64,000 nucleotides of DNA from Kaistia dalseonensis (lineage in GTDB: Bacteria; Pseudomonadota; Alphaproteobacteria; Rhizobiales; Kaistiaceae). The stretch is from positions 992,001 to 1,056,000 of the forward strand of contig NZ_JAUSVO010000001.1 of the NCBI RefSeq assembly GCF_030814715.1. The letters are read 5' to 3'. The translations under genes were made by a program, and so were the position numbers. The notes under the pieces were generated by a model, which made no database searches, was not told the origin of the DNA, and worked only from the letters and a program-made list of their open reading frames with translations. Of the stretch, positions 8,856 to 18,847 are shown one piece after another (position 1 is the first letter of the stretch; each line of letters starts with the position of its first letter).

Positions 8856-9206
8856 ATGGGCCGTCTGACAACGCATGTTCTCGATACGGCCGCAGGCCGG
8901 CCAGCAGCCGGGCTGACGATCGAGCTTTATCGCCTGGCGCCCGAGCCGGTGCTGGTGAAGACCGTGGTGACCAATGCCGATGGCAGGGCCGACGGCCCGC
9001 TGCTCGACGGCGACGCCTTCACCAAGGGCGTCTACGAGTTGCGCTTCCATGTCGGGGCCTATCTCAAGACCGGCACGGCGGCGCTGCCCGATCCGCTCTT
9101 CCTCGATCTCGTGCCGATCCGCTTCGGCATTGCTGAGCCGGGGCAGCACTATCACGTGCCGTTGCTAATATCGCCCTTCGGCTATTCAACCTATCGCGGT
9201 AGCTGA
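8856..9206 (+). CDS. uraH: 5-hydroxyisourate hydrolase (transthyretin-like)
   Basis: A 116-residue HIUase. It converts 5-hydroxyisourate, the product of urate oxidation, to OHCU. The N-terminal [14 protein letters not shown] supplies the first catalytic histidine, a second histidine occurs in [18 protein letters not shown], and the protein ends with the family-defining tetrapeptide YRGS. The start is placed at the second of two close ATGs (8850 and 8856), because GGA then has usable spacing; the first differs by only two residues. The next gene begins three bases after the stop, so it heads the xdh operon. Confidence 0.9.
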   Translation: MGRLTTHVLDTAAGRPAAGLTIELYRLAPEPVLVKTVVTNADGRADGPLLDGDAFTKGVYELRFHVGAYLKTGTAALPDPLFLDLVPIRFGIAEPGQHYHVPLLISPFGYSTYRGS

Positions 9207-9209
9207 CCC

Positions 9210-10694
9210 ATGCGCGAGAGCATTCGATTCGTCCGCCAAGGCAAGATCGTCGAGATCGCCGATCTCGATCCGATGGCGACGCTGCTCGATCATCTTCGCC
9301 TCACCGAATGTGCCACCGGCACCAAGGAAGGATGCGGGGAGGGCGATTGTGGCGCCTGCACGGTGGCGATCGGCCGTTCGCGCGGCGGCAAGGTCGTCTA
9401 TGAGGCCGTGAATTCCTGCATCCAGTTGCTCGGCATGGTCGACGGCACCGAGATCGTCGCGGTCGAGGATCTGGCGAGCGGCGATACGCTGCATCCGGTC
9501 CAGGCGGCGATGGTGGAGAAGCACGGTTCGCAGTGCGGCTTCTGCACGCCCGGCTTCGTCATGAGCATCTTCGCGCTCTACCAGCATTCGGAAGGCCCCG
9601 TCGCACGCGGCGAGATCAATGATTGGATCGCCGGCAATCTCTGCCGCTGCACCGGCTACAAGCCGATCATCGACGCGGCGCTTTCGGTCTGCGAGGGACC
9701 ACGGGCCGACAAATACCGCGCTGCCAGCGCGGATACGGCCGGGCTGCTCGATTTCCTGTCGGACGACAAGGACATCTTCATCGGCGACGACACGCGCTTC
9801 TTTGCGGCGCCCGCCTCGGTCGAGGGGCTTGCCGCGCTCTACCAGAAGCATCCCACCGCCGTCATCGTCGCGGGCGGCACGGATGTCGGCCTCTGGATCA
9901 CCAAGCAGCTGCGCGACCTGCCGAAGATCATCCATATCGGCCGCGTGAAGGGCCTCGACGGGATCGAGGATACGGGCCGCGAGGTGCTGATCGGCGCGAC
10001 GGCGACCTATGCCAAGGCCGAGCCCTATATGCGCGCGATCGATCCGGATCTCGGCGAACTCTTCCGCCGCATCGGCTCGAAGCAGGTGCGCGCCAGCGGC
10101 ACGGTTGGCGGCAATGTGGCCAATGGCTCGCCGATCGGCGACACGCCGCCGGCATTGATTGCGCTCGGCGCCACGATGGAGCTTCGCCGCGGTGATCGCG
10201 CGCGCGCCCTGGCGGTCGAGGATTTCTATATCGAATATGGCAAGCAGAACCGCGCCTCCGGCGAGTTCGTCACCGGGCTCATGGTGCCGAAGCTGAAGCC
10301 GGGGCAGGTCTTCCGCTGCTACAAGATCACCAAGCGCTTTGACCAGGACATTTCCTCGGTCATGGGCGCATTCCGCTTCACGCTCGATGCGGACAGCGTC
10401 ATCCGCGAGGCGCGGATCGCCTATGGTGGCATGGCCGGGATCCCGAAGCGCGCCAAGGCGGCCGAGGCCGCCCTGCACGGCACCTCGATCCGCGATTCAG
10501 CCGCCTGGTCGAATGCGTTTGCCGCGCTGCGGCTGGATTTCGCGCCGCTCGATGATCACCGTGCGAGCGCCAATTACCGTGCCGAGACGGCGCATGCCCT
10601 GCTCGGCAAGGCCCTGCTGGAAGCAGCCGGCACGCCGACGGGACGTACGCGCCTGATCGGTCGCCGTGAGGAGTTCACCGATGCCGCCGAGTGA
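9210..10694 (+). CDS. xdhA: Xanthine dehydrogenase small subunit (FeS and FAD)
   Basis: A 494-residue subunit. The plant-type [2Fe-2S] cluster is held by C42, C47, C50 and C70. A second, alpha-helical [2Fe-2S] domain has C109, C112, C145 and C147. The FAD domain carries VIVAGGTDVG. Together with XdhB it oxidises hypoxanthine to xanthine and urate, passing electrons through the FeS clusters to FAD and NAD. Length and domain order match Rhodobacter-type XdhA. It is tightly coupled: three bases after uraH, and its end overlaps xdhB by 14 bases. Confidence 0.95.
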   Translation: MRESIRFVRQGKIVEIADLDPMATLLDHLRLTECATGTKEGCGEGDCGACTVAIGRSRGGKVVYEAVNSCIQLLGMVDGTEIVAVEDLASGDTLHPVQAAMVEKHGSQCGFCTPGFVMSIFALYQHSEGPVARGEINDWIAGNLCRCTGYKPIIDAALSVCEGPRADKYRAASADTAGLLDFLSDDKDIFIGDDTRFFAAPASVEGLAALYQKHPTAVIVAGGTDVGLWITKQLRDLPKIIHIGRVKGLDGIEDTGREVLIGATATYAKAEPYMRAIDPDLGELFRRIGSKQVRASGTVGGNVANGSPIGDTPPALIALGATMELRRGDRARALAVEDFYIEYGKQNRASGEFVTGLMVPKLKPGQVFRCYKITKRFDQDISSVMGAFRFTLDADSVIREARIAYGGMAGIPKRAKAAEAALHGTSIRDSAAWSNAFAALRLDFAPLDDHRASANYRAETAHALLGKALLEAAGTPTGRTRLIGRREEFTDAAE

Positions 10695-13002
10695 TGTGAT
10701 GGTCCCCGATGCGGAACTCTCGGTCGTCCGCAAATCCTTGCCGCATGACAGCGCCCCGCGCCATGTGACGGGCTCGGCGGCCTATATCGACGATATTCGC
10801 GAGCCGGCCGGCACGCTGCACATTGCGCCCGGCTATGCGCCGATCGCGGCCGGCAAGATCACGGCGCTTGATCTCGACGCTGTTCGTACGGCGCCCGGTG
10901 TCGTCGCCGTCATGACGGCCGATGATATTCCCGGTGCGAACGATGTCAGCCCGAAGCTGCTCGGCGACGATCCGGCGCTGGCCGGCGACACCATCCGCTT
11001 CCACGGGCAGGTCGTGTTCATCGTCATCGCGAAGACGCGCGATCAGGCGCGCCGCGCGACCAAGAAGGCGAAGTTCACGACGGTCGCCGAGACTCCGATC
11101 ATCGACGTCGACGACGCAACCGACCTCGTGCTGCCGGACTACGCCTTCATCCAGGGTGATCCGGAGGCGGCGATCGCCACAGCGCCGCGCATCTTCGAGG
11201 ACAGTTTTCGCGTCGGCGGTCAGGAGCACTTCTACCTCGAGGGGCAGATCGCCATGGCGGTGCCGGGCGAGGCAGGCGAGATGCTCGTCTATTCCTCGAC
11301 GCAGCATCCAAGCGAGGTCCAGCACCTCGTTTCCCACGCTTTGCACGTGCCTTCGAGCGCGGTGACGGTCGAGATCCGGCGCATGGGCGGTGGCTTCGGC
11401 GGCAAGGAGAGCCAGGCGTCACAATGGGCGGTGCTGGCGGCGCTCGCCGCTGCCAAGACCAAGCGCCCCTGCAAGATGCGGCTCGACCGCGACGACGACA
11501 TGATCATGACCGGCAAGCGGCATGATTTCCGCGTCGACTACCGCGTCGGTTATGATGACGAGGGCCTGCTGCAGGGCGTCGACGTCACCTTCAATGCGCG
11601 CTGCGGCCATTCGGAGGATCTGTCCATGGGCGTCGTCGACCGGACGATGTTCCATGCCGATAATTCCTATTTCTATCCGCAGTCGCGCGTGCTCGCCCGC
11701 CGCCTGCGCACCAACACCTGCTCCAACACGGCGTTTCGCGGCTTTGGCGGCCCACAGGGCATGGTCTTCGCCGAACGCATGATGGACCAGATCGCCTATC
11801 GGCTCGGCAAGGATCCGCTCGACGTCCGCAAGGCGAATTTCTACCGCGATGGCAGCCGCGATCGCACGCCCTACGGCATGCAGGTCACGGATAATCTGCT
11901 ACACGAACTGGTCGCCGAGTTGGAGACCAAGTGCGATTATCGCGCCCGGCGCGCAGAAATCACGGCCTGGAACGCGCAGAGCCGGATCCTGAAGCGCGGG
12001 CTGGCTCTGACGCCGATCAAGTTCGGCATTTCGTTCACGCTGATGATGCTGAACCAGGCCGGCGCGCTGGTGCATCTCTACCGCGACGGTTCGCTGCATC
12101 TGAACCATGGCGGCACCGAGATGGGGCAGGGGTTGTTCCTCAAGGTAGCGCAGGTCGTGGCCGAGGAATTCGGCGTCGACATGGGCAAGGTCGCGATCAC
12201 GGCGACGCGCACCGACAAGGTGCCGAACACCTCGCCGACCGCCGCCTCGTCCGGCACAGACCTGAACGCCATGGCGGCGCTCAACGCCTGCAAGATCATC
12301 AAGGATCGCCTCTTCGCCTTCATCGAGGAAAAGTGGCAGGTTCCCCGTTCACAGGTGAAGTTCCGCGACAACCAGGTGTTGCTTGGCAACCGTGTGATGA
12401 GCCTCGGCGAACTCGCCAACGCCGCCTATGTCGACCGGGTCCAGCTCTCCTCCGCCGGCTTCTACAAGACGCCGACCATCGCCTGGGACCGTGACAAGGC
12501 CGAGGGCCGGCCGTTCTTCTACTTCGCCTATGGCGCGTCCTGCACCGAGGTGACGATCGACACCATGACGGGCGAGATGAAGGTCGACCGTATCGACGTC
12601 CTGCACGATGTCGGCAAGTCGCTCAATCCGGCCATCGACATCGGCCAGATCGAAGGCGGCTTCGTCCAGGGCATGGGCTGGCTGACGACCGAAGAGCTGG
12701 TCTGGGACAAGCAGGGGCGGCTCAGGACCCATGCGCCGTCCACCTACAAGATCCCTGCCGCCTCTGACATTCCCGAGCATTTCAAGGTCGAGCTGTTCGA
12801 GTCGGATGGCGCGCGCGTCGATACGATCTATCGCTCCAAGGCTGTAGGCGAGCCGCCGCTGATGTTGCCGATTTCGGTTTTCTGCGCGATCAACAATGCG
12901 GTGGCGAGCGTCAATCCGGGCACGGTGCCGATGCTCGACGCCCCGGCGACGCCCGAGGCCATCATGAAGGCCGTGCGGGCGATGACAGCGGGAGCCGACT
13001 GA
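10681..13002 (+). CDS. xdhB: Xanthine dehydrogenase molybdopterin subunit
   Basis: A 773-residue molybdenum hydroxylase large subunit. The Moco-binding MGGGFGGKE lies near residue 240 and FRGFGGPQG near 360. The catalytic glutamate is E724 in VGEPPLML. The start at the ATG at 10681 is set by a GAGGAG box eight bases upstream, inside the end of xdhA; the frame is also open from 10666. It binds and hydroxylates the purine. The stop TGA overlaps the ATG of xdhC, which fits the need for XdhC to insert sulfurated Moco as the subunit is made. Confidence 0.95.
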   Translation: MPPSDVMVPDAELSVVRKSLPHDSAPRHVTGSAAYIDDIREPAGTLHIAPGYAPIAAGKITALDLDAVRTAPGVVAVMTADDIPGANDVSPKLLGDDPALAGDTIRFHGQVVFIVIAKTRDQARRATKKAKFTTVAETPIIDVDDATDLVLPDYAFIQGDPEAAIATAPRIFEDSFRVGGQEHFYLEGQIAMAVPGEAGEMLVYSSTQHPSEVQHLVSHALHVPSSAVTVEIRRMGGGFGGKESQASQWAVLAALAAAKTKRPCKMRLDRDDDMIMTGKRHDFRVDYRVGYDDEGLLQGVDVTFNARCGHSEDLSMGVVDRTMFHADNSYFYPQSRVLARRLRTNTCSNTAFRGFGGPQGMVFAERMMDQIAYRLGKDPLDVRKANFYRDGSRDRTPYGMQVTDNLLHELVAELETKCDYRARRAEITAWNAQSRILKRGLALTPIKFGISFTLMMLNQAGALVHLYRDGSLHLNHGGTEMGQGLFLKVAQVVAEEFGVDMGKVAITATRTDKVPNTSPTAASSGTDLNAMAALNACKIIKDRLFAFIEEKWQVPRSQVKFRDNQVLLGNRVMSLGELANAAYVDRVQLSSAGFYKTPTIAWDRDKAEGRPFFYFAYGASCTEVTIDTMTGEMKVDRIDVLHDVGKSLNPAIDIGQIEGGFVQGMGWLTTEELVWDKQGRLRTHAPSTYKIPAASDIPEHFKVELFESDGARVDTIYRSKAVGEPPLMLPISVFCAINNAVASVNPGTVPMLDAPATPEAIMKAVRAMTAGAD

Positions 13003-14012
13003 TGCTGGTCTGGCAGCGCCTTCTCGATGCGATCGACCGTCATGGCAAGGCTGCCATGGCGACGGTTATCGGGACGCGCGGCTCGGCCCCTCGTGAAGCG
13101 GGTGCGCGCATCGTGGTGCTGCCGGACGCCTCCTTCTTCGGCACGATCGGCGGCGGGACGCTGGAATGGCGGGCGATCGCCGATCTGCAGGCGGCGCTGG
13201 CTCGGACGTCCGAGCCCGGTCACGATGTCCGCTCGATCGCGCTCGGGCCGGAACTCGGCCAGTGCTGCGGCGGCCGGGTGGATCTGGCGCTCGAAGTATT
13301 CGATCGGTCGCGGCGGGATGAAGTCGCGCGGCTCGCTGCGGCGGAAGTGGAGGGCGCGTTCCGCACCCGCGCGATCCGCGACGGCGATGGCCCGTTGATC
13401 CGCGAGATCGATCCGAAGGGCACCGTGCCGATCGGCTCCGTCGAGAAGCATGGGCCCGTCATCGAGGAGGGCTTCGGCGATGATCGCCGCGTGCTCTATC
13501 TCTTCGGCGCCGGCCATGTCGGGCGGGCGCTCGTGCTGGCTCTGGCCCCGCTCCCCTTCGACGTCGTGTGGGTCGATCCGCGGCCAGAATCCTTTCCGAG
13601 CCATGTTCCCGGCAATGTGCGCTGCGTGCAGGCCGGCGATCCTGCCTCAGTGCTGGAGGGTGCTGCCGATGGCGCCTTCGCACTGATCATGACGCACAAT
13701 CACGCGCTCGATCTTTCGATCGTGCACAAGGCTCTCGATACGCCGACGCTCGCCTATATCGGCCTGATCGGCAGCGCCACCAAGCGGGCGCGCTTTGCAA
13801 GCCAGCTTGCGCAGGCGGGTGTTCCGAAGGAGGATGTCGCTCGGGTGGTAACGCCGATCGGGCTTCCGGGCATCCATTCCAAACTGCCGGCGGTCATCGC
13901 CGCGTCGGTTACGGCCGATATGCTGACACGCGACGAGGCCCTGCGGCTTCAGGCGCGCGACGACGCGAATGCATCCTATCCAACATCAACCTTTGCCATG
14001 AGAGGCAGCTGA
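13002..14012 (+). CDS. xdhC: XdhC, Moco insertion chaperone for xanthine dehydrogenase
   Basis: A 336-residue accessory protein that binds molybdenum cofactor, promotes its sulfuration and delivers it to XdhB. The N-terminal XdhC/CoxI domain begins MATVIGTRGSAPREAGARI. The C-terminal Rossmann domain has FGAGHVGRALV near residue 168 and GLIGSATKRARF near 260. Translationally coupled to xdhB (TGATG). The importer ATPase gene starts one base after its stop, tying purine uptake to oxidation. Confidence 0.93.
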   Translation: MLVWQRLLDAIDRHGKAAMATVIGTRGSAPREAGARIVVLPDASFFGTIGGGTLEWRAIADLQAALARTSEPGHDVRSIALGPELGQCCGGRVDLALEVFDRSRRDEVARLAAAEVEGAFRTRAIRDGDGPLIREIDPKGTVPIGSVEKHGPVIEEGFGDDRRVLYLFGAGHVGRALVLALAPLPFDVVWVDPRPESFPSHVPGNVRCVQAGDPASVLEGAADGAFALIMTHNHALDLSIVHKALDTPTLAYIGLIGSATKRARFASQLAQAGVPKEDVARVVTPIGLPGIHSKLPAVIAASVTADMLTRDEALRLQARDDANASYPTSTFAMRGS

Positions 14013-14013
14013 A

Positions 14014-15606
14014 TTGGACGGCACCGGGGGCGGCCGCAGACAGCGGCCACAAGGTACAGCACTCGTCGAGGCGAGAGGCATCACGAAGCTGTTCGGCAGC
14101 TTCAAGGCCAATGACGACATCAACCTGTCGATCCGCCCCGGCGAGATCCACGCCCTGCTGGGTGAGAATGGCGCCGGCAAGTCGACGCTGGTGAAGATCC
14201 TCTATGGCTCGCTGCAGCCCTCCGAAGGCGAGATCCTCTGGAAAGGCCAGAAGGTCGGCATTCCGAGCCCGTCGGCCGCGCGCCGGCTCGGCATCGGGAT
14301 GGTATTCCAGCACTTCTCGCTGTTCGATGCGCTGACCGTCACCGAGAATATCGCGCTCGCCCTGCCTGACCGGAAAAGCCGCTCTGCGCTCGCGCGCGAG
14401 ATCGAGAAGGTCTCGGCCGAGTTTGGATTGCCGCTCAATCCCAATTCGGTGATCGTCGATCTCTCGGTTGGAGAGCGCCAGCGCGTCGAGATCGTGCGCT
14501 GCCTGCTGCAGAACCCCGAACTGCTGATCATGGACGAGCCGACCTCGGTGCTGACGCCGCAGGAAGCCGATGATCTCTTTCTGACGCTCGACAAGCTGAC
14601 CGCGCGCGGCTGCGCCGTGCTCTATATCAGCCACCGCCTCGAAGAGGTGAAGCAGATCTGCCACCACGCGACGATCCTGCGCCATGGCAAGGTCGTGGCG
14701 GAATGCGACCCGCAAAAGGAATCGGCCGCCAAACTCGCGAGCCTCATGGTCGGCGCCGAGATCCACGCGCTGTCGTCCGAGGTTCCCGTGCCGGAGAACA
14801 CGCGCACGCGCCTTTCGATCCGCAGCCTGTCGCTGCCTGAGCCCCACCCCTTCGCGGTCGCGTTGCACGATATTTCGCTCGATGTCCGCGCTGGCGAAAT
14901 CGTCGGTATTGCTGGCATCGCCGGGAATGGACAGGGCGAGTTCTTCGATGCTGTCTCCGGCGAGCAGCTCGCCGCCACGGCTACCGCCATCAACATTGAC
15001 GGCAAGCCCGCCGGCCGGCTCGGCGTGACGGCGCGCCGCCGCCTCGGCGCCGCCTTCGTACCCGAAGAGCGCATCGGCCATGGCGCCGTGCCACGCCTGC
15101 GCCTGTCGGACAATGTGCTCCTGACCCGTCATTCGACGGGCGACCAGTTGATGCGTGTCGGCGTGATCGATTTCGAGGGCACACGGACGCTCGCCGAGCG
15201 CGTCAGCCGCTCCTTCGACGTGCGCAAGGCCTCGTCGGACCCCGAGGCTGGGTCGCTTTCAGGCGGCAATCTGCAGAAATTCATGGTGGGGCGCGAGATT
15301 GACCGTCAGCCCGGCGTGCTCGTCGTCAGCCAGCCGACCTGGGGCGTCGATGCGGGCGCCGCCGCCGTCATCCGGCAGGCGCTGATCGATCTGGCGCGCT
15401 CCGGCTCGGCGGTGCTGGTGATCAGCCAGGACCTTGATGAGATCTTCGAAATATCGGACCGCGTCGCCGTCATGTCGCGCGGCTATCTCTCGGAGGCGCT
15501 GCCGGCCAAGAGCGTCACGCGCGAGGCGATCGGACTGATGATGGCGGGCCTCGGCGAAGGTCGCAGGAGCAATGGAGAGGAACTGGCGCATGCGCATCAT
15601 TCTTGA
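14014..15606 (+). CDS. Nucleoside/purine ABC importer ATPase (two ABC domains)
   Basis: A 530-residue tandem ATPase of the BMP-type nucleoside importers (NupO/YufO/RbsA architecture). Domain 1 has Walker A GENGAGKST at 50-58 and signature LSVGERQRVEI. Domain 2 has a degenerate Walker A (AGIAGNGQGEFF) and signature LSGGNLQKFMVGRE. Such loss of the second P-loop is usual in this family. The frame begins with TTG at 14014, preceded by GAGG; no better in-frame start precedes the conserved core. With the next three genes it forms a complete importer, and the xdh neighbours suggest purine bases or nucleosides as cargo. Confidence 0.88.
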   Translation: MDGTGGGRRQRPQGTALVEARGITKLFGSFKANDDINLSIRPGEIHALLGENGAGKSTLVKILYGSLQPSEGEILWKGQKVGIPSPSAARRLGIGMVFQHFSLFDALTVTENIALALPDRKSRSALAREIEKVSAEFGLPLNPNSVIVDLSVGERQRVEIVRCLLQNPELLIMDEPTSVLTPQEADDLFLTLDKLTARGCAVLYISHRLEEVKQICHHATILRHGKVVAECDPQKESAAKLASLMVGAEIHALSSEVPVPENTRTRLSIRSLSLPEPHPFAVALHDISLDVRAGEIVGIAGIAGNGQGEFFDAVSGEQLAATATAINIDGKPAGRLGVTARRRLGAAFVPEERIGHGAVPRLRLSDNVLLTRHSTGDQLMRVGVIDFEGTRTLAERVSRSFDVRKASSDPEAGSLSGGNLQKFMVGREIDRQPGVLVVSQPTWGVDAGAAAVIRQALIDLARSGSAVLVISQDLDEIFEISDRVAVMSRGYLSEALPAKSVTREAIGLMMAGLGEGRRSNGEELAHAHHS

Positions 15607-16675
15607 GCGTCGCCCGGACCACAGCCAGACCATGGTGCTGCTGTCGCCGGTGCTCGCGATCGCGCTATCACTGGTCTCCTTCTTCATCATCTTCGCCGTC
15701 TCGAAGATCGATCCCTTCCAGGCGCTCTATGTCTATTTCATCGAGCCGCTGACGGCGCTCTGGTCGATCGAGGACTTGCTCGCCAAGGCGATCCCGATCA
15801 TCCTGATCGCGATCGGCCTCTCGTTTTGCTACCAGTCCGCGGTCTGGAACATCGGCGCCGAGGGCCAGCTCGCGGCCGGCGCACTCGCAGGATCGATCAT
15901 ACCGGTGCTGCAGCCGACCTGGCAGGGCCCATTGGTCGTCACGGCCATGATGGTGATGGGCGTTCTCGGTGGCATGGCCTATGCTGCCATTCCCGCCGTC
16001 CTCAAGATCCGCTTCAACGCCAATGAGACGCTGACGACGCTGATGCTCGTCTATGTCGCCAACCTCTTCCTCGATTATGTGGCGCGCGGGCCGTGGCGTG
16101 ATCCCGGCGGCTATAATTTCCCCAATAGCCGCGCCTTCGACGAAGGCCAGATGCTGCCGATCGTGGCCGGAGATTCCATACGCCTTTCGATCGTCTTCGT
16201 GATCATCGCCGTGATTGCCGCCTGGTTCCTGACCAGCAAGACGATCACCGGCTTCAAGATTCGCGTGCTCGGCATGTCGCCGCGCGCCGGAGCCTTTGGC
16301 GGCTTCAGCCGTAACAAGATGGTGATGATGACCTTCCTGATTTCGGGCGGCCTTGCGGGGCTCGCCGGCATCTGCGAGGTCGCGGGCCCCATCGGGCAAC
16401 TCCGCACGACGGTTTCGCCAGGCTATGGCTTTACAGCCATCATCGTCGCCTTTCTCGGGCGGCTCCATCCCTTCGGCATCCTCATCGCCGGCCTTCTGCT
16501 GGCGCTGTCCTATATGGGCGGAGAGGGGGCGCAGGTAGCGCTCGGCCTTTCCGACCAGACCACCCAGGTCTTCCAGGGCATGCTGCTCTTCTACGTCCTC
16601 GCCTGCGACAGCTTCATCTATTACCGGCTGAAGATCGTGCGCCAGCGCGCCGTCGATCCAGCCCTGGCCCGGTGA
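15590..16675 (+). CDS. Nucleoside-type ABC permease 1
   Basis: A 361-residue inner-membrane permease of the BPD_transp_2 family (NupP/YufP-like), with about nine to ten membrane segments. The hallmark WNIGAEGQLAAGALAG lies near residue 87. The ATG at 15590 is preferred because GAGAGGAA sits seven bases before it; an ATG at 15572 has its AGGAG too close. It overlaps the ATPase gene by 17 bases and is followed by a four-base overlap with the second permease. It forms the membrane channel together with that permease. Confidence 0.87.
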   Translation: MRIILERRPDHSQTMVLLSPVLAIALSLVSFFIIFAVSKIDPFQALYVYFIEPLTALWSIEDLLAKAIPIILIAIGLSFCYQSAVWNIGAEGQLAAGALAGSIIPVLQPTWQGPLVVTAMMVMGVLGGMAYAAIPAVLKIRFNANETLTTLMLVYVANLFLDYVARGPWRDPGGYNFPNSRAFDEGQMLPIVAGDSIRLSIVFVIIAVIAAWFLTSKTITGFKIRVLGMSPRAGAFGGFSRNKMVMMTFLISGGLAGLAGICEVAGPIGQLRTTVSPGYGFTAIIVAFLGRLHPFGILIAGLLLALSYMGGEGAQVALGLSDQTTQVFQGMLLFYVLACDSFIYYRLKIVRQRAVDPALAR

Positions 16676-17601
16676 TCGTCATGACCATGCTGGAAGGGAT
16701 TCTCCTCACCATCGTCACCGCCGCAACGCCGCTGCTCTTCGCCGCCCTCGGTGAACTGGTCGCCGAGAGGGCAGGCGTGCTCAATCTCGGCGTCGAAGGC
16801 ATGATGGCGGTCGGCGCCGTGTGCGGCTTCGCCGCCTGCAACATGACCGGCATGCCGCTGATGGGGGCGCTCGCCGGCATCGCGGCCGGCATGCTCGCGG
16901 CAGGCCTGTTCGGCGTCGTCGCGCTCTTCTTCGTCGCCAACCAGAATGCGACCGGTGTCGCGCTGACCCTGTTCGGGCTGGGGTTATCCGCGCTGATCGG
17001 CGATGCCTTTGTCGGCATTCCCGGCGTGGCCGTGCCACGGGTCAACATTCCTTATCTGAGCGACCTGCCGGTGGTCGGTCGGCTCGTCTTCGGCGAGGAT
17101 CCGTTCGTCTATGTCGCCATCGCGCTCGCGATCGGCGTCTGGTGGTTCCTGTTCAAGACGCGGGCCGGTCTGATCCTGCGCTCCGTCGGCGACAATCACA
17201 ATTCGGCGCATGCGCTGGGCTTTTCCGTGTTCCGTACGCGCTTTCTCGCCGTGCTGTTCGGCGGTGCCTGCGCGGGTCTCGGCGGCGCCTATCTCTCGCT
17301 CGTCTATACCCCGCAATGGACACAGGCGATGACGGCAGGCCGCGGCTGGATCGCGCTGGCGCTCGTCGTGTTCGCGAGCTGGCTGCCGGGCCGGCTCGTC
17401 ATAGGGGCGCTGCTCTTCGGCGCGGTCAGCATCCTGCAGCTGCATGCTCAAGCCATCGGCGTTGGCATCCCGTCGCAGTTCCTGTCGATGCTGCCTTACA
17501 TCGTCACGATCGTCGCACTGGTCCTGATCTCCCGGAACCGGGCGCTGCTGAGCGTCAATACACCGGCCTGCCTCGGCCGCCCGTTCGTGCCGGACGTTTA
17601 G
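16672..17601 (+). CDS. Nucleoside-type ABC permease 2
   Basis: A 309-residue permease of the same BPD_transp_2 family (NupQ/YufQ-like), with eight to nine segments and the typical AERAGVLNLGVEGMM near residue 30. The GTG at 16672 overlaps the stop of permease 1 (GTGA), as expected for coupled genes. An ATG at 16681 is an alternative start three codons later. The heterodimer of the two permeases is the translocation path. A hairpin follows before the binding-protein gene. Confidence 0.87.
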   Translation: MIVMTMLEGILLTIVTAATPLLFAALGELVAERAGVLNLGVEGMMAVGAVCGFAACNMTGMPLMGALAGIAAGMLAAGLFGVVALFFVANQNATGVALTLFGLGLSALIGDAFVGIPGVAVPRVNIPYLSDLPVVGRLVFGEDPFVYVAIALAIGVWWFLFKTRAGLILRSVGDNHNSAHALGFSVFRTRFLAVLFGGACAGLGGAYLSLVYTPQWTQAMTAGRGWIALALVVFASWLPGRLVIGALLFGAVSILQLHAQAIGVGIPSQFLSMLPYIVTIVALVLISRNRALLSVNTPACLGRPFVPDV

Positions 17602-17605
17602 TGAC

Positions 17606-17639
17606 GGTTCGGGTGCGGCTTTAACGTTGCGCTCGAACC
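17606..17639 (+). terminator. Intercistronic hairpin before the binding-protein gene
   Basis: GGTTCGGGTGCG pairs with TGCGCTCGAACC through 12 base pairs including three or four G-T wobbles, around a 10-base loop. The next bases are GATTGTTCT. Placed between permease 2 and the solute-binding protein, it may partly terminate or stabilise mRNA so that the binding protein is made in excess. Confidence 0.45.
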
Positions 17640-17684
17640 GATTGTTCTACCTGATAAAATGCACCCAGAGAGGGAATAACGGAA

Positions 17685-18755
17685 ATGCGGAAATACCTCG
17701 TTGCAATCGGCGCGATCGCGATCGCGGCCGGGGCGGTCAGCGCCGCCAATGCTGCCGACAAGGTCAAGGCCTGCTTCGTCTATACTGGTCCGCATAATGA
17801 TGGCGGCTGGAGCCAGCAGCATGACGAGGCGCGCCTCGCCGTCGAGAAGCACTTCGGCGACAAGGTCGAGACGGCCTATGTCGAGAACGTGCCCGAGGGC
17901 CCCGATGCCGAGCGCGCCATCGAGCGCCTTGCCCGTTCGGGCTGCAACATCATCTTCACGACCTCGTTTGGCTTCATGGACCCGACCCTCAAGGTCGCTG
18001 CCAAGTTCCCGAAGGTGAAGTTCGAGCACGACGCCGGCTACAAGATGGCCGAGAACGTCTCGATCTACAACATGCGCTGGTATGAGGGCCGCTACGTCCA
18101 GGGCCAGATCGCCGCGAAGATGTCGAAGACGGGCGTCGCCGGCTACATCGTCTCGTTCCCGATTCCCGAAGTCGTGATGGGCATCGACGCCTTCATGCTC
18201 GGCGCGCAGTCGGTCAATCCGGACTTCAAGGTCAAGATCGTCTGGGCCAACACGTGGTTCGATCCCGGCAAGGAAGCGGATGCGGCCAAGGCCCTGATCG
18301 ACCAGGGTGCGGACATCATCGTCCAGCACACGGATTCGCCGGCCGCCATGCAGATCGCCGAAGAGCGCGGCCTGCATGCCTTCGGCCAGTCGGCCGACAT
18401 GTCGAAGTTCGGCCCCAAGGCCCATCTCGCCTCGCTGATCGACAACTGGACGCCCTACTACATCGAGCGCGTCCAGGCGGTTCTCGACGGCACCTGGAAG
18501 TCGACCGACACGTGGGAAGGCATGAAGGCCGACTTCGTGCTGCTGCAGCCGCTGCAGAACATGCCCGATGACGTCAAGGCCATGGCCGAGGACACGATCA
18601 AGAAGATCGAGTCGGGCGAACTGCAGGTCTTCAAGGGCCCAATCACCAAGCAGGACGGCACGATCGGCATTCCGGCCGGCACAGTCGCCGACGACAAGAC
18701 CCTTCTCGGCCTGAACTGGTACGTGAAGGGCATCGACGACAAGCTGCCGCAGTAA
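17685..18755 (+). CDS. BMP-family purine/nucleoside-binding lipoprotein-like SBP
   Basis: A 356-residue periplasmic solute-binding protein of the BMP/PnrA (Med) family. The signal peptide is MRKYLVAIGAIAIAAGAVSA, with probable cleavage after ANA at about residue 24. There is no lipobox cysteine, so it should be a soluble periplasmic protein. The mature part begins DKVKACFVYTGPHNDGGWSQ, the aromatic/ligand loop typical of the family. BMP proteins bind purine nucleosides or bases. A GAGAGGGAA box precedes the ATG. Last gene of the importer operon, followed by a strong hairpin at 18768. Confidence 0.88.
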   Translation: MRKYLVAIGAIAIAAGAVSAANAADKVKACFVYTGPHNDGGWSQQHDEARLAVEKHFGDKVETAYVENVPEGPDAERAIERLARSGCNIIFTTSFGFMDPTLKVAAKFPKVKFEHDAGYKMAENVSIYNMRWYEGRYVQGQIAAKMSKTGVAGYIVSFPIPEVVMGIDAFMLGAQSVNPDFKVKIVWANTWFDPGKEADAAKALIDQGADIIVQHTDSPAAMQIAEERGLHAFGQSADMSKFGPKAHLASLIDNWTPYYIERVQAVLDGTWKSTDTWEGMKADFVLLQPLQNMPDDVKAMAEDTIKKIESGELQVFKGPITKQDGTIGIPAGTVADDKTLLGLNWYVKGIDDKLPQ

Positions 18756-18767
18756 GGGCGCACCCGG

Positions 18768-18791
18768 CTGGCGTTCCGCACGGAGCGCCAG
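18768..18791. terminator. Terminator after BMP gene
   Basis: CTGGCGTTCCG-CA-CGGAGCGCCAG, an 11-bp stem with a single G-T pair, 13 bases after the stop, followed by T then C6. Confidence 0.65.
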
Positions 18792-18847
18792 TCCCCCCGG
18801 GGCCTGCGTGATCCGAGACCGGTACGCACGGCCCGATCGATCCTGCG